From Azohydromonas lata NBRC 102462 (GTDB lineage: Bacteria; Pseudomonadota; Gammaproteobacteria; Burkholderiales; Burkholderiaceae_C): 6,585 nt of DNA. The notes beneath the pieces were generated by a model that saw nothing but the letters and a program-made list of their open reading frames with translations, did no database searches and was not told the DNA's origin. Shown piece after piece: positions 1 to 5,883 of the stretch. The stretch's first letter is position 1. Each line of letters opens with the position of its first letter. Location of the stretch: NCBI GenBank assembly GCA_945878385.1, contig CAMCTE010000153.1:1-6585 (forward strand), given 5' to 3'. The position numbers and the translations under genes were made by a program.

Positions 1-18
1 CAGTCCTGGAACAGAAAA

Positions 19-918
19 ATGCAAGACCCGTGCCTCACCCCTTCCCCCCTGGCCCACACGCCAGGCCTGCCGCGCCGCCTGGCCGCGCAGTTCCTGCGTG
101 CGGGCTTCGAGGCCCTGGCCGCCGTGACCCTGCTGGGTGTCTGGGCGCCTGCGGGTGCGCAGGCCCCGGGCAGCGCGGGCGCCACACCGGCCCGCCCCGC
201 TGCGGCGCCCAGCGCCGGCCTCACCGACCAGGCTGCGCGGTGGTTGTCGACCCAATTGAAGATGCCGGCCGACCGCATCACGGTGCAGGCACCCGACCCA
301 CGCTGGCAAATGCCCCAGTGCCCGGGCGGACCCCGCTTTGACACCCCCTTCAGCAACGCCAACACGGTTCGGGTGCGCTGCGACGCGCCGCAGTGGCAGG
401 TGTTCCTGCGCGCCCAATGGCCAGAAGAGACGCCGCCTGTGGCTGCGGCACCCATGCCGCCCGTGCCGCGACCCGACACCGGCCACGCCGCCTCCACCCC
501 CCCGGCACGGGAAACCGCCCGCCCCCCTGCCGAACCCCGGCGCGCCCTGATGCTCACCCGTGCGGTGGGGCGTGGCAGCCTGCTGTCGCCTGCTTCGGTG
601 GAGGCGACTCAAGTGCCGGCCCGCGAAGCCGATTCCTTGCTTATCAGTGATGCACAGTTTCTGGACCAGATGGAAGCGGTGCGCGACTTGCCCGCCGGCG
701 TGCCCTTGCGGCAAACCGACATCCGCCCCGCCGTATTGGTGCGGCAGGGGCAGTCGGTCACGATGACGGTCGGCCAGGGCACGGGCTTTACCATCACGGT
801 GCGGTTGGAGGCCCTGCAGGATGGGCGCATGGGCGACCGGGTGATGCTGCGCAACAGCGAGTCCGGCCGAACTGTCAGCGGCGTGGTCACTGGCATGAAT
901 GCCGCCAAAGGCGCATGA
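19..918 (+). CDS. flgA: Flagellar basal-body P-ring formation chaperone FlgA
   Basis: FlgA is the periplasmic chaperone that helps FlgI assemble into the P ring around the rod. The 299-residue product has a Sec signal peptide: an Arg-Arg pair at 19-20, a hydrophobic core at about 29-43, and likely cleavage after the AGA at 45-47 or QA at 48-49. An N-terminal domain (about 67-136) contains Cys101 and Cys121, possible disulfide partners in the periplasm. A SAF-type C-terminal domain (about 176-295) has the family hallmarks VLVRQGQ (239-245), GFTI (256-259), DGRMGD (268-273) and SGRTVSGVV (282-290). A Pro/Ala-rich stretch (about 138-174) separates the two, making the protein longer than the roughly 220-residue E. 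coli FlgA. No other usable start lies upstream of the signal core, so the ATG at 19 is likely; the ribosome binding site is weak. The gene precedes flgM-flgN but they appear to have their own promoter. Confidence 0.93.
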   Translation: MQDPCLTPSPLAHTPGLPRRLAAQFLRAGFEALAAVTLLGVWAPAGAQAPGSAGATPARPAAAPSAGLTDQAARWLSTQLKMPADRITVQAPDPRWQMPQCPGGPRFDTPFSNANTVRVRCDAPQWQVFLRAQWPEETPPVAAAPMPPVPRPDTGHAASTPPARETARPPAEPRRALMLTRAVGRGSLLSPASVEATQVPAREADSLLISDAQFLDQMEAVRDLPAGVPLRQTDIRPAVLVRQGQSVTMTVGQGTGFTITVRLEALQDGRMGDRVMLRNSESGRTVSGVVTGMNAAKGA

Positions 919-938
919 TGAACAGGATTGGGAGCGAT

Positions 939-965
939 TCAAGTTTTGGAAACTCGGGTCGATCC
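939..965 (+). promoter_or_regulatory. Sigma-28 (FliA)-type promoter of flgM-flgN
   Basis: TCAAGTTT (939-946), an exact 11-bp spacer, then GTCGATCC (958-965). The known FliA consensus is TAAAGTTT-N11-GCCGATAA, so the match is 7/8 at -35 and 5/8 at -10 with ideal spacing. It starts 20 bp after the flgA stop and about 75 bp before the flgM ATG. This fits the known late-class transcription of flgM, in which sigma-28 makes its own antagonist. Transcription start would be near 972. Confidence 0.72.
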
Positions 966-1012
966 TTCCAGGGAGAGATTCCGGGAAACGCAAAAATCAC
1001 CATTCCGGACAA

Positions 1013-1026
1013 CGGCCACAAGGCCG
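1013..1026 (+). other. Short GC hairpin in the flgM leader
   Basis: CGGCC (1013-1017), loop ACAA (1018-1021), GGCCG (1022-1026). This is a perfect 5-bp stem directly abutting the purine-rich GGGAAAG that is the only candidate ribosome binding site for flgM. No T-run follows, so it is not an intrinsic terminator. It may affect translation initiation, or it may be chance in GC-rich DNA. Confidence 0.3.
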
Positions 1027-1042
1027 GGAAAGCGAGCACAAC

Positions 1043-1366
1043 ATGACCGATCCGATCAACACCTACAGCCGTCCCCTGGGAACGCCCGGGGTCAACGCCA
1101 GCCGTTCGACCCAGCGCCAGGACGGCGCCAAGGGGGCCTCGGAAGCCGGCGCGCGGATCGCCGAAGGGCTGGGAGGTGCCCCCCGTATGCCGCAGGAAGA
1201 ACAACTGGAGCTCAGCGCCACCGCGCGCCGCAGCATGGCCGACCCCAGCTTTGACCGCGCCAAGGTCGATGCCATCAAGAACGCCCTGCGCGAAGGCACC
1301 TACCCGCTGGATTCGCGCAAGATCGCCGAGAGCTTTGTGGCGCTGGAGCGCCTGATCGACGACTGA
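1043..1366 (+). CDS. flgM: Anti-sigma-28 factor FlgM
   Basis: FlgM binds and inhibits sigma-28 (FliA) until the hook is complete. It is then secreted through the flagellar export apparatus, releasing sigma-28 for late genes. The 107-residue product has the family length. Its N-terminal half (about 1-50) is rich in Gly, Ser, Ala and Arg and probably disordered, as expected for a secreted substrate. The sigma-binding C-terminal half contains QLELSATAR (54-62), then VDAIKNALREGTYPLDSRKI (75-94) and ESFVALERLI (96-105), which is the classic FlgM signature. The frame is open further upstream, but the ATG at 1043 gives the expected MTDPI start and leaves room for the sigma-28 promoter; an earlier start at 899 would overlap flgA. 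The ribosome binding site is poor (GGGAAAG, 1026-1032). flgN follows after 25 bp. Confidence 0.92.
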   Translation: MTDPINTYSRPLGTPGVNASRSTQRQDGAKGASEAGARIAEGLGGAPRMPQEEQLELSATARRSMADPSFDRAKVDAIKNALREGTYPLDSRKIAESFVALERLIDD

Positions 1367-1391
1367 CCTTTCGCCGCACCGCGCCCCATTC

Positions 1392-1817
1392 ATGAACTCG
1401 CCTTTGTCCAGCGCCAACATTCCCCTGGCTGAAACGCTGGTAGGGCAGCTGCATGCGCTGCTGGAGTCGGAGTTTGAACAGCTCAAGACCGGCGAAATGG
1501 ACACCCTGGACGAACTGCAGGGCCGAAAAATGGTGCTGTTGGAGCAGTTGGCGCAAGTGGCGCCCGGCCAATCACTGGGCGGCGGCGAAGTGCCCGAAGC
1601 CTGGCAGCCCTTTGCTGAAATGGCACGCAACTGCCGGTCGCTGCACCAGCGCAATGAAATTCTGGTCTCGCGCAAGCTGGACGCCGTGCGCGGCGCACTG
1701 ACCGCGCTGCAGGTGTCGGCCGAGGGCCTGATTGACGAAACCTACGACCGCAAGGGCCGCCTGTCCTGGGGGCCAGGCCGGCGCCGCACGCCGCAAAACG
1801 CCTACCAGGACGTTTAG
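1392..1817 (+). CDS. flgN: Flagellar export chaperone FlgN
   Basis: FlgN is the cytoplasmic chaperone that escorts the hook-filament junction proteins FlgK and FlgL to the export gate. The 141-residue, mostly helical product matches the family: a first helix at about 11-34 (LAETLVGQLHALLESEFEQL), a short turn, a second at 37-57 (DTLDELQGRKMVLLEQL), and a long C-terminal helix at about 77-116. The tail YDRKGRLSWG (118-127) is typical of proteobacterial FlgN. It lies 25 bp after flgM, the usual flgM-flgN pairing, and probably shares that gene's sigma-28 promoter. No Shine-Dalgarno is visible in the pyrimidine-rich 25-bp gap, so translation may be weak or coupled to flgM. Its TAG stop overlaps the TAA stop of the convergent minus-strand gene by 4 bp. 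Confidence 0.88.
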   Translation: MNSPLSSANIPLAETLVGQLHALLESEFEQLKTGEMDTLDELQGRKMVLLEQLAQVAPGQSLGGGEVPEAWQPFAEMARNCRSLHQRNEILVSRKLDAVRGALTALQVSAEGLIDETYDRKGRLSWGPGRRRTPQNAYQDV

Positions 1818-2179
1818 GCCATCGGGCCGCGGGCTTGTGGCCCCAACTGCTGCTCGTCGCCGGGTTTCAAGCCCCGCAGCCAATACACCCACGACAGAAT
1901 GACAGCCACCGCGGCGTAGAGCTCCGGTGGTATTTCCTGTTCCAACTCCACCCGAGACAGCAGCGCCACCAATTGGGGGTCCTGCGCGATCCACACGCCC
2001 TGCTCCTGCGCGCGCCTCAAGATTTCCCGCGCCAGTTCGCCCTCGCCTCGCGCCACCACCATGGGCGCCGGGTTCAACCCATACTCCAGCGCCACGGCTT
2101 GCAGGCGTGAACCGGCGCGCGCGCCAGGGCTGCCGGCTTCGCCTTGGCCGGTGAACCGTGGGGGGCGGCGTGGGCTCAC
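1814..2179 (-). CDS. FlhB C-terminal-domain homologue (FlhX/FhlB-type export switch protein, soluble)
   Basis: This 121-residue protein matches the cytoplasmic C-terminal domain of FlhB/YscU, the switch that changes export from rod/hook to filament substrates. Matching parts are AVALEYG (28-34), APMVVARGEG (38-47), an ILRRAQEQGVWI helix (53-64), and EIPPELYAAVAVILSWVYWL (81-100). It has no transmembrane segments. The autocleavage motif NPTH, which in FlhB sits just before AVALKY, is replaced by GSRLQ (23-27), so the protein resembles the already-cleaved fragment alone. Such soluble copies are known in other bacteria, for example in Helicobacter. The start is a GTG with a good AGGAG site (2192-2188) 8 nt upstream, and it overlaps the TGA of the FliK-like gene as GTGA. 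The pairing suggests it works with that gene. It is the last gene of the operon, and its stop overlaps the flgN stop. Confidence 0.85.
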   Translation of the reverse strand: MSPRRPPRFTGQGEAGSPGARAGSRLQAVALEYGLNPAPMVVARGEGELAREILRRAQEQGVWIAQDPQLVALLSRVELEQEIPPELYAAVAVILSWVYWLRGLKPGDEQQLGPQARGPMA

Positions 2180-3420
2180 GCTTGCATCTCCTGGGGGGAA
2201 AAGGCCACCTCACCGGTGGAGGGCGCGCCGGCCACGATTTCCAGCGAAGCCAACGACAGCCCGCTTTGCGTGAGGTTCAACCGCAGCGCGCGCGAATGTT
2301 CGCGCGCCTGTTCGGCCACCTCGGGCCTCAGGGCCCACATGGTCAGCGCCACGCGGCGGTCTTGCGAGACCTGCGTGCGCAGCCACAGCGGGCCCAATTC
2401 GCTGTGCGCGGAATGGACATCCACCACGAAGGGCGGAGGTTCTTCATCGCGGCGTTGGCGTTCGCGAAAAATTTGCAGCGCCACCGGCCCGGCGTCTGCG
2501 AAGGGGATCACCAGCGACAAGAGCACCTGGCCCTGCATCTGGGCGCTGAGGGAATCAATCTGTGAACGCTCCAGCGTGTCCACCGACCGGCCCAAGGCAC
2601 CTTCCATACCGGGGGATCCGGGCGGCAGATTGCGCAACAGGCGGCGCAAGGCCACCTTGAGGTCTTGGTCCAGCCCCACCGCGCCGGCCAGCAAGGCGGC
2701 CTCGGTGCCCAGGCCGCTGCGCGCCAGGGCTTGCTGCAGGGCCGCTGCGCTGAGGCCCCCCATGCGCGGCAGGGCGGTGCCCAGCATGTCGGCCAAGCGC
2801 GAAGCCAGGGCAGCCGGTGGTGCACCGCCGGGCTGGGCGGCCTCTGCGGCCAACTCGGGCTGTGAAAGGCTGTTCAGCAGGCGCAGCAGGCCGGCCCAGG
2901 CAGGCGCCTGCTGCAGCAGCCGCGCCAATTCAGCGGAAGCACCGGCCCCGGCGCCACCCAGCACGCCTTGGGCGGCCGCAAAGGCCTGACCGAGGCTGTA
3001 GGGCGCGGGTGGCTCGCGCGAGACCGTCAAAAGAGCTCCAGCACCCGATGACGATGAAGGGGCAGGAGCCGCCGCCGGTGCAGCCGCCACCTGTGCTGCG
3101 GCACCAGTCTTCACCGGCCGCAGCAGAATGTGCCCACCGGGCATCAGCATGGCCATCAGGTCTTGGGTGGTGCCGGCGGCCCAGCGCCAGTTGGAAGGCA
3201 ATGGAAAGGCTTCCAAGGCGGTGGGCAGGCCCGAGCGCTGGCCGGCAGGCCACAAGACGGAAAACGCCGATCCGGCGTTGTCGATGACGGCCTGGACCAC
3301 CTGGCCGTTGCGCAGGCCCAGTAGGCGCGCCTGCTCGGCGTCGATGATGGGGCCTCGGCCTTCGAGGTAGATGGGCTCCAGTCGCGGGCCCGGCCCCACC
3401 GGGTCCAGCGACTGGATCAC
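2176..3420 (-). CDS. FliK-like flagellar hook-length control / secretion switch protein
   Basis: FliK proteins measure hook length and trigger the FlhB switch through a C-terminal domain. The 414-residue product has a C-terminal hook-length-control domain (Flg_hook type) at about 288-396. It includes a GQVLLSLVIP strand (297-306), ELGPLWLRTQ (341-350), RRVALTMWAL (355-364), a helix with REHSRALRLNL (373-383), and SGLSLASLEI (386-395). The N-terminus (about 10-102) is a small ordered-looking domain, including GLRNGQVVQAVIDNAG (35-50) and GGHILLRP (95-102). This is followed by an Ala/Pro/Ser-rich linker (105-130) and a helical Ala/Leu-rich middle. The GTG start overlaps the preceding stop as GTGA and has no Shine-Dalgarno, so translation is probably coupled. 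The main fliK of such genomes is normally in the fliE-fliR region, so this is more likely a paralogue, though that cannot be confirmed here. I leave the symbol blank for that reason. Confidence 0.82.
   Translation of the reverse strand: MIQSLDPVGPGPRLEPIYLEGRGPIIDAEQARLLGLRNGQVVQAVIDNAGSAFSVLWPAGQRSGLPTALEAFPLPSNWRWAAGTTQDLMAMLMPGGHILLRPVKTGAAAQVAAAPAAAPAPSSSSGAGALLTVSREPPAPYSLGQAFAAAQGVLGGAGAGASAELARLLQQAPAWAGLLRLLNSLSQPELAAEAAQPGGAPPAALASRLADMLGTALPRMGGLSAAALQQALARSGLGTEAALLAGAVGLDQDLKVALRRLLRNLPPGSPGMEGALGRSVDTLERSQIDSLSAQMQGQVLLSLVIPFADAGPVALQIFRERQRRDEEPPPFVVDVHSAHSELGPLWLRTQVSQDRRVALTMWALRPEVAEQAREHSRALRLNLTQSGLSLASLEIVAGAPSTGEVAFSPQEMQA
2188..2192 (-). promoter_or_regulatory. Ribosome binding site for the GTG start of the FlhB-C homologue
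   Basis: AGGAG, 8 nt before the GTG at 2179 and inside the last codons of the FliK-like gene. It supports the non-ATG start and the GTGA overlap. Confidence 0.75.
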
Positions 3421-4019
3421 GGGTACCGAACCCAGCCCTTGCGGGCGGCTGCTGCGGCCCCGCCACCCACAGGGCCGTCGCCGGCCGAAGCCGATTCGCG
3501 TGCAGCGATCACCCGCCCGAAGGCGTGCTGCACCTGGTCATCGGCGCTGGGCAGCTGCAACCGGGCGCCGGCCAAAAGCCGATGGCCTGCGCCCGGTGCG
3601 AAGGCCTGGGGGTTGAGTTGGCGCGTCAGCTCACGTAGCACCTCCACCCGCAGCGGAGAAGCGCCCAGGTGTTGGCGCAGGATCTGGTCCAGGCCTTGGC
3701 CACGGCTGACCGTCACCATCAGCCGCCCGGTGCCGGCCATTTCAACGGCCACTGCCGTTGCGGGGCGCCCAGCCGGGGCAGCGGCAAGGGCTAGGGCGGA
3801 AGGGGCGGAAGGGGCGGAAGGGGCGGAAGGAACATTGGCGCGGCCCACAGGCGAATTCAACAGCGTGTCCAAGGCCGCCTGGGGGCTGGGCCTTTGCACC
3901 GCTGATGCGGGGGTGGGCTCCAGCCCGCCGGCCCAAACCCCTACAGGCCACAGCACCGCTGCCGCCATGCGCCAACCCAAGCCCTGCAGAGCCGTCGCAG
4001 CCGCAGTGTGAAGCTTCAT
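3417..4019 (-). CDS. Exported LysM/FimV-like domain protein in a flagellar operon
   Basis: This is a 200-residue protein of unproven role. It has a signal-peptide-like N-terminus (hydrophobic about 18-30, possible cleavage after VWA at 28-30), then a low-complexity Pro/Ser/Ala region with four tandem PSA units (64-75). A LysM-like domain follows at about 101-157: VTVSRGQGLDQILRQHL (102-118), NPQAF (136-140) and HRLLAGARLQLP (146-157). The last two blocks closely resemble the LysM-like N-terminal part of FimV proteins, which bind peptidoglycan. The tail is Gly/Ala-rich. An ATG 57 bp further upstream is in frame, but the start at 4019 has AGGAG (4032-4028) at 8 nt, forms an ATGA overlap with the flgT stop, and begins directly with the signal peptide. 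Position between flgT and the FliK-like gene suggests a cell-wall anchoring or clearing role at the basal body; that is inference. Confidence 0.75.
   Translation of the reverse strand: MKLHTAAATALQGLGWRMAAAVLWPVGVWAGGLEPTPASAVQRPSPQAALDTLLNSPVGRANVPSAPSAPSAPSALALAAAPAGRPATAVAVEMAGTGRLMVTVSRGQGLDQILRQHLGASPLRVEVLRELTRQLNPQAFAPGAGHRLLAGARLQLPSADDQVQHAFGRVIAARESASAGDGPVGGGAAAAARKGWVRYP
3794..3829. repeat. Four perfect 9-bp tandem repeats
   Basis: Four consecutive copies of GGGCGGAAG on the plus strand. On the minus strand they encode (Pro-Ser-Ala)4 in the linker between the signal peptide and the LysM-like domain. Because the unit is 9 bp, gain or loss of copies keeps the frame and only changes linker length. 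Confidence 0.9.
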
Positions 4020-5257
4020 TTCACAGACTCCTGTCGGGCAGCCAGCAAGGACGCACCATAAGGGATGGCCAACCAATTCTGAGAGCCGGCCAGCGACACC
4101 TTCGGCCCGGCCACCTGGCGGGCCTGTGCGCGCTGCCCTTGCACCTGCTGCACTTCCAGCAGGGCCAGGTGCGGTGCGGAGTCGGCTTCCAACATGCGGC
4201 GCGGTACATGGCGACCGTCCACCAGCACCAGGCGGTCGCCGGCGCGCAGGCCGGCGTCCTGCCCGGCCATCAGGGTCACCACACCCTCGCCTTGGCTGCG
4301 TGCCTCAAACACCAGCGGCTCGCAATCCAGCGTGCCCTGCACGGATTGCCAGCGGTGGGCCACTTCGCGGGCCAGATGCGCACGCACTTCATCGCCCCAC
4401 TGCCGGGTGGGCCGCTGCGAGGCGTCCACCACACCGGGCAATTCACTGTGAACCAGCAGGATGGGCGCTTCGCCCGCACGGGCCAGGCTCCATTCCAGGC
4501 GCAGCGTCATGGCCTGGCGGTCGGATTCGGCCCAGCCCACCCACCCGCGCGCACGAGATTCCCAATTCATCCTGCGCGACCCGCTGACCGACGCATCCCA
4601 GCCTGGTGTGGCGCGCACACGCACGCTCAGCACCATGGGCGAGCGGGGCTGGGGTACCGACCACAGGGCCTCTTCGTAGCGGTTGGTGGCCACGGGCAGC
4701 AAGGCCGCATCCAGCGGTGAACCTTCGGCACGAGCCTGTGCCCGCAGCGCCGCTTCCACCCACTGCGCGGCCTGGGCCACCAGGGCGCCGGCGTGGGGGT
4801 CCAGCACCTGCGCGGCCTGCACCCGCAGGGTCACAGGGTGGCGCCAGGCTTCGCCGGCGGACTCATCCCGGCACACCGGCTGCTGTGCGGCGCGCGCGTC
4901 GGGCTTGCTGCCGGCCGCCACATCCACCACGGCCTTGGGCTCCTGCCCGTCCATGTATTCCAGCACCCGAACGCCGCGCACCTGCATGTCGGTGCGGAAC
5001 TGGCTGGCCTCCATCAATTCACCGCGCTCATTGACCCACGAGGTGGCGCTGACGCGCGTGTTGGAGCCCATCGCCTTTTCAATCAGGGCCTCACGAATGG
5101 CCTGCAGCTGCGACTCGGCGGAATTTCTTGCACCGGCGGGCTGCGCCTGCGCAACATTCGGAAGCCCCAGCACCGCCAGCAACGCCAGTGAAACCAGCGC
5201 GGCGCATGGGCGCAGCCTGCGCTTCCAAAAGGCTTGCCCGAAGTGTGCGCGGCTCAT
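4016..5257 (-). CDS. flgT: Flagellar assembly protein FlgT (H-ring component)
   Basis: FlgT is the periplasmic protein that, in Vibrio, forms the H ring around the LP ring and helps stator-associated rings assemble. The 413-residue product has a signal peptide (KRR at 12-14, hydrophobic 19-32, AQA at 36-38 before QP). A FlgT-N-like domain (about 47-112) includes ESQLQAIREALIEKAM (48-63), then SQFRTDMQVRGVRVLEY (85-101). A middle region lies at about 138-308. A FlgT-C-like domain (about 315-405) has GEGVVTLMAGQDAGLRAGDR (323-342), LVLVDG (343-348) and LLEVQQVQG (366-374). Cys129 and Cys312 could form a disulfide. The length suits the family. AGGAG (5268-5264) lies 6 nt before the ATG. It follows the FlgP-type lipoprotein gene by 16 bp and its stop overlaps the next start (ATGA). 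The N- and C-terminal matches are the strongest; the middle domain is assigned by position. Confidence 0.82.
   Translation of the reverse strand: MSRAHFGQAFWKRRLRPCAALVSLALLAVLGLPNVAQAQPAGARNSAESQLQAIREALIEKAMGSNTRVSATSWVNERGELMEASQFRTDMQVRGVRVLEYMDGQEPKAVVDVAAGSKPDARAAQQPVCRDESAGEAWRHPVTLRVQAAQVLDPHAGALVAQAAQWVEAALRAQARAEGSPLDAALLPVATNRYEEALWSVPQPRSPMVLSVRVRATPGWDASVSGSRRMNWESRARGWVGWAESDRQAMTLRLEWSLARAGEAPILLVHSELPGVVDASQRPTRQWGDEVRAHLAREVAHRWQSVQGTLDCEPLVFEARSQGEGVVTLMAGQDAGLRAGDRLVLVDGRHVPRRMLEADSAPHLALLEVQQVQGQRAQARQVAGPKVSLAGSQNWLAIPYGASLLAARQESVK
4028..4032 (-). promoter_or_regulatory. Ribosome binding site deciding the LysM-protein start
   Basis: AGGAG, 8 nt before the ATG at 4019 and inside the end of flgT. 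It favours this start over the in-frame ATG at 4076. Confidence 0.75.
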
Positions 5258-5273
5258 CTGCGGCTCCTGGGTT

Positions 5274-5819
5274 TCAGCGCTTGCGCGAGGCCACTTGCGT
5301 CAGGTACAGCGCCCGCAGGTCACGCACCACGGCGCGGTCCAGCGAGAGGGTGGTTTCATAGGTGTCGTCTCCCACCGGCGTGATGCTGACAACCGTTGCG
5401 CCGTGGATGACGCCCTCCACCCGGGCACGGAAGGTGTCGTTGAGCACGGTCATGTCGGCCACGGTGGTGGTGGCGTCCAGGTACTGACCATACACCTGCT
5501 CGGTCAAGGAGCGGTAGGCATCGAGCTTGGAAGCACGAATGGCCATCAGGCGCTGCTGCGCGGGGTTGCGGTGGTTCTGCACCGCGATGACCGCATAGCC
5601 GGTGGCGGTGATGGACTCGCGCTTTTCAACAATCGGCGAAATCAGGCTGGCTGGCCCGGTGGCGCGGCCCGCTTCGCCGGCATCCAGCGTCTCTTCCGGC
5701 GCCGAAACCAACCAGGGCGCACGCAGCGTCACCATCTGCCCGCGGCCCGCGCAGCCCGCCAAGGCCACCATCACCACCGCCAAAGCCCCGCATGTTGCGG
5801 TTCGCCACCAGTTGCTCAT
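5274..5819 (-). CDS. flgP: LPP20/FlgP-type flagellar outer-membrane lipoprotein
   Basis: FlgP-type lipoproteins sit at the inner face of the outer membrane and build outer rings or the basal disk that brace the motor in Vibrio and Campylobacter. The 181-residue precursor has a lipoprotein signal with lipobox LAGC (20-23), so the mature N-terminus would be Cys23. A short linker is followed by an LPP20-type domain (about 68-162): ITATGYAVIAV (70-80), then a helix RLMAIRASKLDAYRSLTEQV (90-109) and VEGVIHGATVVS (134-145), ending with DTYETTLSLD (152-161). The frame extends upstream to 5948, but the ATG at 5819 directly precedes the lipoprotein signal and has AGGAG (5831-5827) at 7 nt, so it is the start. 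It is the first gene of the operon, behind a sigma-28-like promoter. The symbol follows domain type and linkage to flgT; a generic LPP20 lipoprotein is the alternative. Confidence 0.83.
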   Translation of the reverse strand: MSNWWRTATCGALAVVMVALAGCAGRGQMVTLRAPWLVSAPEETLDAGEAGRATGPASLISPIVEKRESITATGYAVIAVQNHRNPAQQRLMAIRASKLDAYRSLTEQVYGQYLDATTTVADMTVLNDTFRARVEGVIHGATVVSITPVGDDTYETTLSLDRAVVRDLRALYLTQVASRKR

Positions 5820-5826
5820 TGCCACT

Positions 5827-5831
5827 CTCCT
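5827..5831 (-). promoter_or_regulatory. Ribosome binding site deciding the flgP start
   Basis: AGGAG, 7 nt before the ATG at 5819. It selects this start over the upstream in-frame ATG at 5948, which would place a 43-residue arginine-rich extension ahead of the lipoprotein signal. Confidence 0.8.
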
Positions 5832-5883
5832 GTCGGGTTGGGCGCCGCCTGCACACACCCTGCGCGCTGCGGCCTCACCATGG

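Noticed and set aside
887..1675. 262-codon minus-strand frame over flgM and flgN
   Set aside because: It is antisense to two confidently recognised genes and their promoter, with no domain signature.
1824..1843. Possible terminator hairpin (GGGCC ... GGCCC) just after flgN
   Set aside because: Ten-nt loop, only 5 bp, no following T-run, and it lies inside the coding end of the convergent gene.
1572..2213. 213-codon minus-strand frame spanning the flgN/FlhB-C junction
   Set aside because: Runs out of frame with the FlhB-C homologue; Arg/Ala/Gly-rich with no domain.
2144..2989. 281-codon plus-strand frame opposite the FliK-like gene
   Set aside because: Arg/Ser/Cys-rich translation with no family resemblance; the minus strand has the Flg_hook domain and coupled starts.
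3758..4720. 320-codon plus-strand frame opposite the LysM gene and flgT
   Set aside because: Low-complexity His/Arg/Gly/Pro composition and no domain; a shadow of the minus-strand genes.
5863..5880. GG-N10-GC spacing on the minus strand before flgP, as in a sigma-54 promoter
   Set aside because: The flanking bases do not match TGGCAC or TTGC, and such spacing is frequent in GC-rich DNA.
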